A stretch of DNA of 64,000 bases. Origin: Clostridia bacterium. Its GTDB lineage: Bacteria; Bacillota; DTU025. Location of the stretch: the NCBI GenBank assembly GCA_034926675.1, contig JAYFQW010000009.1, forward strand, positions 22,142 through 86,141, read 5' to 3'. The position numbers and the translations under genes were made by a program. Positions 59,285 through 64,000 of the stretch are shown in pieces. The notes beneath the pieces are model-generated. The model saw only the letters and a list, made by a program, of their open reading frames with translations, did not search any database and was not told where the DNA came from. The stretch's first letter is position 1, and each line of letters begins with the position of its first letter.

Positions 59285-59726
59285 CTCAGAAAGCTGCAGC
59301 CGGCAGCCGCATATGGGGCTCCCTGGCTGCACGCCCGCGCTGCCCGACGAGGCGCGACCGGCGTGACCGAGTCCGGGGGCGATAATGCTGACGGATCCAG
59401 CAGCAAGACGAGCTCAATGTCGATGGCATCCACGCTGAGCAGGCGGTGCATCTGGCCCCATCCTTCACAGAGTTCCAGTTCCCTCCTGGATTCGCGCGCG
59501 CCGCATACCCAACACGGTATCTAGGTGCAAGCTGGACGCGGAGCGGTCCGAAACCTTAACTCTGGAGAAAACCTCATCACATCTCTGCGAGTCGTAGCGT
59601 ATCACAGTAATGCTCTAATTTGTGCCCGTTTTCGTGCACTTCCTGTTCGGCGACTTTCTCTCGGTGGGCGCCGCAGCCTGGGAGCCTAGCAAGTGGCTCC
59701 TTGCCGGCTGCGGCGCTCGTTTCCAG

Positions 59727-60605
59727 TCAGGCTGCGAAAGGTCGAGCTACGATGCATCCAGCCTCTAGCAACGCTCTGAAGGCCTTGGGCGACTTGTTGC
59801 GCAGGCTGCCGTGTCTCCGCCGCTCATTGTAGTAGACCATGTAGCCCACGATCACCTTGTACGCCTCCTGGAAAGTGCAGAACTCGTGCTCGGAGTAGCA
59901 CTCCGACTCCAAGATCGCATGGAACGATTCGATGTACGCGTTTAGGTTCGGGGTCTTCACCGGTATTCGCTCGTGCACAATGCCTCTGGCCTCACATAGC
60001 TCCTCGAATAAGTGGGCTGTGAACTGCGAACCATTGTCAGTCCTTACCTTGAGCTTGCCTTCGTCGCCATCGATTCCGCGAGCCCGCAAGGCTTCTTTCA
60101 GTGTCCAGCACGCATTGGCTGCGGTACAGCTCAGCCCGAGGTAATAGGCCATGACAGACCTGTCGAACACGTCTATTATCGACAATTGGAAGAAGAACTT
60201 CCCTTGTGGGGGGATATACCCATACTTAATGTCCATCTGCCACAATTGGTTGGGCCCTGTAACAGTATCACGACGCGCCAGCCGCCTGGGATGGCGGGTC
60301 TTGACCTCCCGCTGAGGGCGAAGAATGTCGAGCTCCTTGCAGAGCCGATATACCTTCTTCTCGTTGATTACCAGGTCATGTTTCTCGCGCAGCTCTGCGG
60401 TTAGCTTTCTGTACCCGTAGGGAAAACCATCTCCCGCGATGGCTTCGCAGAGATGTTCCTTTATCTGCTCATCACAGATCTTCACGCCGTCCGCAGCCAG
60501 AGACCATCCAGGGATCGGCCTGCCGCCTCTATTAGCAGGCACGGGAGGACTATCCGCGGTGGACGTCTGCCTCTTCCGGATAGCATAGTAGGTGGACGAA
60601 GACAA
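59727..60605 (-). CDS. IS3-family transposase OrfB (DDE integrase)
   Basis: The 292-residue frame has the DDE core: QLWQMDIKYGYIPPQG (first Asp), KLKVRTDNGSQFTAHLFEEL (second Asp) and NAYIESFHAILESE (Glu), then YMVYYNERRRHGSLRNKSP. Family sequence (ADKAAIAQKWISKGYRAV) continues upstream of ATG 60605 to about 60680, so it is normally made as an OrfAB fusion by -1 frameshifting. It cuts and joins the IS ends. The catalytic triad seems complete. Confidence 0.92.
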   Translation of the reverse strand: MSSSTYYAIRKRQTSTADSPPVPANRGGRPIPGWSLAADGVKICDEQIKEHLCEAIAGDGFPYGYRKLTAELREKHDLVINEKKVYRLCKELDILRPQREVKTRHPRRLARRDTVTGPNQLWQMDIKYGYIPPQGKFFFQLSIIDVFDRSVMAYYLGLSCTAANACWTLKEALRARGIDGDEGKLKVRTDNGSQFTAHLFEELCEARGIVHERIPVKTPNLNAYIESFHAILESECYSEHEFCTFQEAYKVIVGYMVYYNERRRHGSLRNKSPKAFRALLEAGCIVARPFAA

Positions 60606-60679
60606 GCCGACAAGGCCCAGTACCCAGACAGCACGGTACCCTTTACTTATCCACTTCTGCGCGATAGCTGCCTTGTCGG

Positions 60680-60988
60680 CTACCGAGGGTTTGCCTTCTC
60701 GAGCAACTCCTTCAGTATGGCGTTCTCTACGTCCTTGTCGGCCACAAGCCTTCTAAGCACCGCGTTTTCGTTGCTGACATGCCTCATCTCCTGGCTTATC
60801 TCAGCCATCATATTGCGAGTGTCTTTCGGCAACCCCTTCTGCGTGCCGGTAGCCCTCTGCCGCCTGATCCATCGGCCTACCGTACCCCGCGCCAGCCCGT
60901 GCCTCCTGCAAACCAGAGAGATGTTGCCTACCTCTTCGCACTCGTCCACAATCTGTTTTCTGAAGACCGCGTCGTGTCTGTCCTGCAC
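60680..60988 (-). CDS. IS3-family transposase OrfA (HTH/leucine zipper)
   Basis: About 102 residues from GTG 60988, seven bases after GGGGGTG. FRKQIVDECEEVGNISLVCR and HGLARGTVGRWIRR form the helix-turn-helix that binds the IS ends. The C-terminal heptads (EISQEMRHVSNENAVLRRLV) form the zipper. It ends where OrfB sequence begins in the neighbouring frame. Confidence 0.85.
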   Translation of the reverse strand: MQDRHDAVFRKQIVDECEEVGNISLVCRRHGLARGTVGRWIRRQRATGTQKGLPKDTRNMMAEISQEMRHVSNENAVLRRLVADKDVENAILKELLEKANPR

Positions 60989-61147
60989 TATCAAGCACCC
61001 CCAACTCAATCGTATCAAATGATCAGGATTTCTCCAATTGAGTTACGGGGCTAAAGGGTCCACACACACGTGCCCCGGCGCCCTAGCTAGAAGTGGCCGC
61101 ATCTGAACCCGATGCCAAGTAAAAGACCGCAGCGACAGCTAGCCGTC

Positions 61148-62386
61148 TTAGAACTCGAATACGGACTTGATCACCTGCGACTCGCGGATGTTCATGTTCG
61201 CTTCGATGGCGCGCTTGTAGTCGGCGAGCTTGAACTTGTGCGTAAGCAGAGGGGAGAGCCTTACCCTTCCCGACTTCACCAGCTCTACGGCCACTTCGTA
61301 AGTGCGCATCCTGCTGCCTTCGAATTCCTCAGTTGAGCACCAGAACGACCCGCGGACCTGCACTTCCTTAAGCCAAATGGGGGTCCAGTCGACGCCCTTC
61401 GGGAAAGATGCCAATCCGACCAGAGCCATTGTCCCGCGGGGCTTGGTGAACCTGAGAGCATCGTCGATGCTGGTGGAACTGCCAACGCAATCGAACACGA
61501 TGTCGGCGCCTCCGTTCACTACTCTCTTGCCCATCATGGGCTTGAGAAGCGCAGCACCCAGCACCTGGGCGAGCTCTGCATAGTAGTCGGAGTCGCGGCG
61601 CATATACACTACCTCATTTGCTCCGAAGGACTTCGCCGCTTCGCCCTGGAACTTGTGCTTCGCGAGCACGACTATTCGTGCCTTGCCGCCCAGCGCTCGT
61701 ATGGCCGCCACGGCAGAGAGGCCAATGACTCCGCACCCGATGATGAGAGCAGTGGAATCGTCGGCGGGGAAGTTGCGCATCACTGGATGGAGGGACGAAC
61801 AGAACGCATCAACCAGCACTGCGTCTTCGAACGACACGTTTGCTGGCAGCGGGATCAACTGGGAGTAATGGGCAACGAACTCCTCACTCCATCCGCCTCC
61901 GGTATCGCGGCAGGTGCCGATGGAGAATCCAGGCGACACCGATCCATCGGTGAAGTGGGTGCAGAGGGAGTAATCCCCCTTGGCGCAGTTCTCGCACACC
62001 GGGCGGATTCCCCGCGGAACGCACCAAAGGATAGGGTCGACTAGCACGCGGGTTCCTGTGGAGGCTACTCCTGCGAGGCGTTCTGCTGCAACCGGACCCA
62101 TCTCGCCCACATACCCGCAGTTCTCGTGGCCAATGGTGAACGGGAACGACGAAAACGGAGAAGTGGACGGGGAGTCGTGCAGCAGGATAAGGTTCTTATC
62201 ACTGCCGCAGAACCCTGCGTAGCGCGTCTTAACTCGCACCCACTCGGGTGTAGGCAACGCAGGGGGTTGGACATCCCTGTAGGCAATGTTCGACAGTGAA
62301 TCATAGTAGGCCTTGCGGCTCAGCGAGCCAGCTGCCCTGGAGTAGATCCACTTCGAAACCTGGCCATCGAATTGAACCGCCTTCAT
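61148..62386 (-). CDS. Zinc-dependent MDR alcohol dehydrogenase (Tdh-like)
   Basis: A 412-residue medium-chain dehydrogenase. Catalytic zinc ligands are in YAGFCGSDKN and TIGHENCGYV, and a structural cluster in CENCAKGDYSLC. The Rossmann motif IIGCGVIGLSAVAA (about 227) binds NAD(P)H. Its start overlaps the upstream alpha-oxoamine synthase stop (ATGA). In threonine degradation a similar pair is Tdh-Kbl, though here the order and the divergent N-terminus allow another amino-ketone substrate. Confidence 0.85.
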   Translation of the reverse strand: MKAVQFDGQVSKWIYSRAAGSLSRKAYYDSLSNIAYRDVQPPALPTPEWVRVKTRYAGFCGSDKNLILLHDSPSTSPFSSFPFTIGHENCGYVGEMGPVAAERLAGVASTGTRVLVDPILWCVPRGIRPVCENCAKGDYSLCTHFTDGSVSPGFSIGTCRDTGGGWSEEFVAHYSQLIPLPANVSFEDAVLVDAFCSSLHPVMRNFPADDSTALIIGCGVIGLSAVAAIRALGGKARIVVLAKHKFQGEAAKSFGANEVVYMRRDSDYYAELAQVLGAALLKPMMGKRVVNGGADIVFDCVGSSTSIDDALRFTKPRGTMALVGLASFPKGVDWTPIWLKEVQVRGSFWCSTEEFEGSRMRTYEVAVELVKSGRVRLSPLLTHKFKLADYKRAIEANMNIRESQVIKSVFEF

Positions 62387-63579
62387 TGAATCAGTCCCAT
62401 GTCCTTTCCGTGCTTGCGCAGAAGACTGAGGGCGAAATCGATGTCTTCGTCAGTATGTCCAGCCGTGACGTTCGCTCTCAGGCGGCAGGTGTTGGCTGGC
62501 ACCGCTGGATGCAGGATGGGGGATACGAACATCCCATCCCTATGCAGCCTGGTGGTGAGCTCGAGAGTGGGTTCCGGCTTACCGATTATGATGGGGATGA
62601 CGCAGCTCTTAGTGTTCAGGGTATCGTATCCCATCTCGTTGAGCCCGCCAACGAACCGTTCGATGTTATGGCGTACTGCGGCTATGAGCTGCGGCTCATC
62701 CTCGATCACCTCGAGCGCCGCGGTTACTGCGGCGACTGCCGCTGGAGGAAGCGCCGCCGAGAACACGAATCCGCGGGCGTTGTGCCGCAGGAACTGGATC
62801 AGGTCTTCATTGCCGGCGACAAACCCGCCTACTGCAGGAAGGGTTTTCGAAAGCGAGCCCGACAGCATCTCCACATCGCCAGGGGCCATGTGGAAGTACT
62901 CCATGATTCCATGGCCTGTCTTGCCAAGCACTCCCAGAGAATGGGCCTCATCGACTATCAGCCATGCGCCATACTCCTTGCACAGCGAAACCAGATCAGG
63001 AAGGGGGCATACGTCTCCATCCATACTGTACACGGCGTCCACGATCACGAGCTTGCCCTCGAATCTGTCCTTGTCTGCCTCTAGCTTGTGCCTGAGATCG
63101 TCCAGATCGTTGTGCTTGAATCTCTGGAACTCTGCTTGCGAAAGAAGGCAGCCGTCGATGATGCTTGCGTGGCTGAGCTTGTCGGTGATGACCACGTCTC
63201 TGCGCCCTAGGAGCGTGGAGATGGTGGACACATTAGCAACATACCCGGAGCTATAGGCGATTGCATCTTCTGTTCCGAGAAAACTCGCGATCTTTCGCTC
63301 GCATTCCACATGGACCGCGGTGGTGCCAGCGAGGATTCGAACTCCGTGAGTGCCGGTTCCGAAGCGGTCCAAAGCCTCGCGTGCTTTCTGCTGTACCTTG
63401 GGGTGTTTTAGAAGCCCGAGGTAACTGTAGGATGAGAACATGACCATGCGCCGCCCTGCGATTACCACATGGGCGCTATCTAGCTCATCTACCTGCTGCA
63501 GGTAGTAGTACTGCCCCTTGTTCTTGATCTCATGGTACTCCCTAAGGCCGAGATCAATACGATCCTGAAACACACCCAC
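62383..63579 (-). CDS. Alpha-oxoamine synthase family PLP enzyme (Kbl/BioF-like)
   Basis: The 398-residue enzyme has MFSSYSYLGLLKHPKV, FGTGTHGVRILAGTTAVHVE, LSHASIIDG, IVDEAHSLGVLG and the PLP lysine in SGSLSKTLPAVGG. These fit the family of glycine C-acetyltransferase (Kbl), BioF and serine palmitoyltransferase, which condense an acyl-CoA with an amino acid. Start GTG 63579 follows GGGAGGG. Pairing with the MDR dehydrogenase suggests the amino-ketone product is reduced, or made by reverse flow from threonine. Confidence 0.88.
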   Translation of the reverse strand: MGVFQDRIDLGLREYHEIKNKGQYYYLQQVDELDSAHVVIAGRRMVMFSSYSYLGLLKHPKVQQKAREALDRFGTGTHGVRILAGTTAVHVECERKIASFLGTEDAIAYSSGYVANVSTISTLLGRRDVVITDKLSHASIIDGCLLSQAEFQRFKHNDLDDLRHKLEADKDRFEGKLVIVDAVYSMDGDVCPLPDLVSLCKEYGAWLIVDEAHSLGVLGKTGHGIMEYFHMAPGDVEMLSGSLSKTLPAVGGFVAGNEDLIQFLRHNARGFVFSAALPPAAVAAVTAALEVIEDEPQLIAAVRHNIERFVGGLNEMGYDTLNTKSCVIPIIIGKPEPTLELTTRLHRDGMFVSPILHPAVPANTCRLRANVTAGHTDEDIDFALSLLRKHGKDMGLIQ

Positions 63580-63625
63580 GATGATCCCTCCCAGATGCAG
63601 TGTTCACATATTTGTGCACACACAC

Positions 63626-63655
63626 ATATTACTACCTGAGCCAGTCGGGTGTCAA
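63626..63655 (-). promoter_or_regulatory. Promoter of the oxoamine synthase-dehydrogenase operon
   Basis: On the minus strand TTGACA (63655-63650), an 18-bp spacer and TAATAT (63631-63626), followed by a TG-repeat leader. Confidence 0.75.
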
Positions 63656-63664
63656 CGAGGCAAG

Positions 63665-63714
63665 GCGACGTGGCGACGTGGCGACGATGCGACGTGGCGA
63701 CGATGCGACGTGGC
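63665..63714. repeat. Short tandem repeat of GCGACGTGG/GCGACGATG units
   Basis: Five to six 8-9 bp units in about 50 bp, upstream of the oxoamine synthase promoter. No gene is seen from 63656 to the window end. Confidence 0.75.
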
Positions 63715-63808
63715 TAACGTGCCTGCCGCTACCCCCGCCGGCAAGGAGCCTACTATGCGGCGCCTTGCTGGCGGCGGCGTCCATCCGTCCATCAGACAAC
63801 GCCCTGGC

Positions 63809-63866
63809 GCCGCACGCCGCATGCCGCACGCCGCACGCCGCACGCTGACGTCGACGTCGACTTCGA
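63809..63866. repeat. Tandem repeats GCCGCAC (x5) then GACGTC-type (x3)
   Basis: Five 7-bp units close to GCCGCAC are followed by three 6-bp GTCGAC/TTCGAC units. Open frames here are low-complexity artefacts. Confidence 0.7.
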
Positions 63867-64000
63867 CATCTACAGCGTGGGCAAGTTCCGACACATAGGG
63901 CAGACACCGGCCACAGCGGATTCGCGAGGCAATATCGAATTCTCATTTATGAGCATCGCACCGCCATCAATTGCTCAAAACTGAGGTGTTCGAGGCGGGT

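Larger units (their letters stand above)
59546..61061 (-). mobile_element. IS3-family insertion sequence
   Basis: About 1.5 kb with orfA and orfB on the minus strand. The subterminal inverted repeats are TGGAGAAAACCTCATCA (59563-59579) and the reverse complement of TGATCAGGATTTCTCCA (61020-61036), 15 of 17 bases matching. Looser similarity (GGTCC / GGACC) continues outward, so the exact tips and target duplication are uncertain. Both ORFs appear intact. Confidence 0.78.

Noticed and set aside
63581..63946. Frames in the terminal repeat region
   Set aside because: Their composition is produced by short tandem repeats.

Overview
The window looks like a chromosomal segment of a GC-rich, spore-forming, probably anaerobic member of the Bacillota. 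The evidence is an origin-proximal block with parA/parB and parS sites, a YyaC sporulation protein, the Firmicutes-type gene order rpsF-ssb-rpsR ... DUF2232-rplI-lonC-dnaB, a tRNA-Met-type T-box, frequent GTG/TTG starts with strong GGAGG ribosome sites, and many ferredoxin-type Fe-S proteins. The sequence alone does not fix the genus.

Region 1 (1-19.1 kb) is conserved core. It holds the 3' end of parA, parB (with two perfect parS sites inside the gene and a third near-perfect site at 9.1 kb), DUF4446, a phosphoribosyltransferase, yyaC, a tail-anchored TPR protein, a VanW-family protein, AtpZ, a split chromate transporter pair, a starch-synthase-like glycosyltransferase, a holin-like membrane protein, MscS, DUF951, the rpsF operon with its promoter and leader hairpin, a MazG-like protein, DUF2232, rplI, lonC, dnaB, an aminotransferase and a secreted lipase-like hydrolase.

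Region 2 (19.2-31.4 kb) is an accessory island beginning at tRNA-Lys. A truncated tyrosine recombinase sits beside the tRNA and is joined directly to a headless 914-aa Ig/FN3-like repeat protein. Behind these are a decayed FAD oxidoreductase, a secreted TPR protein with small companions, a frameshifted methyltransferase, hypothetical proteins and a phage-like 5'-3' exonuclease.

Region 3 (31.4-43.5 kb) is metal and redox biology: a translationally coupled DtxR-FeoA-FeoB iron operon; a radical SAM fragment; a DUF134-DUF5320-NifX-NifX-MinD-MinD cluster (an Fe-S/cofactor-type system common in anaerobes); a truncated paralogue of a region-2 secreted protein; and an arsenic operon (arsR, COG0701 permease, mini-thioredoxin, ferredoxin, ACR3).

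Region 4 (43.5-50.9 kb) starts with GC-rich repeats and hairpins, then a T-box leader whose specifier appears to be AUG (Met). It controls metF, a MetH-like methionine synthase without an activation domain, and three genes matching the methanogen-type sulfide-to-homocysteine system (COG1900/DUF39, NIL-ferredoxin, UPF0280/COG2122). Together they would make methionine from aspartate semialdehyde, sulfide and methyl-THF under methionyl-tRNA control. This is the most coherent functional unit of the window.

Region 5 (50.9-64 kb) holds a small membrane peptide, a secreted alpha/beta hydrolase, a protein with a C-terminal TetR-like helix-turn-helix, tRNA-Glu (with an unusual C at position 33), two tandem GGDEF/HD-GYP sensors, a broken RHH/PIN toxin-antitoxin pair, tRNA-Val, an IS3-family element, and an overlapping pair encoding a zinc MDR dehydrogenase and an alpha-oxoamine synthase.
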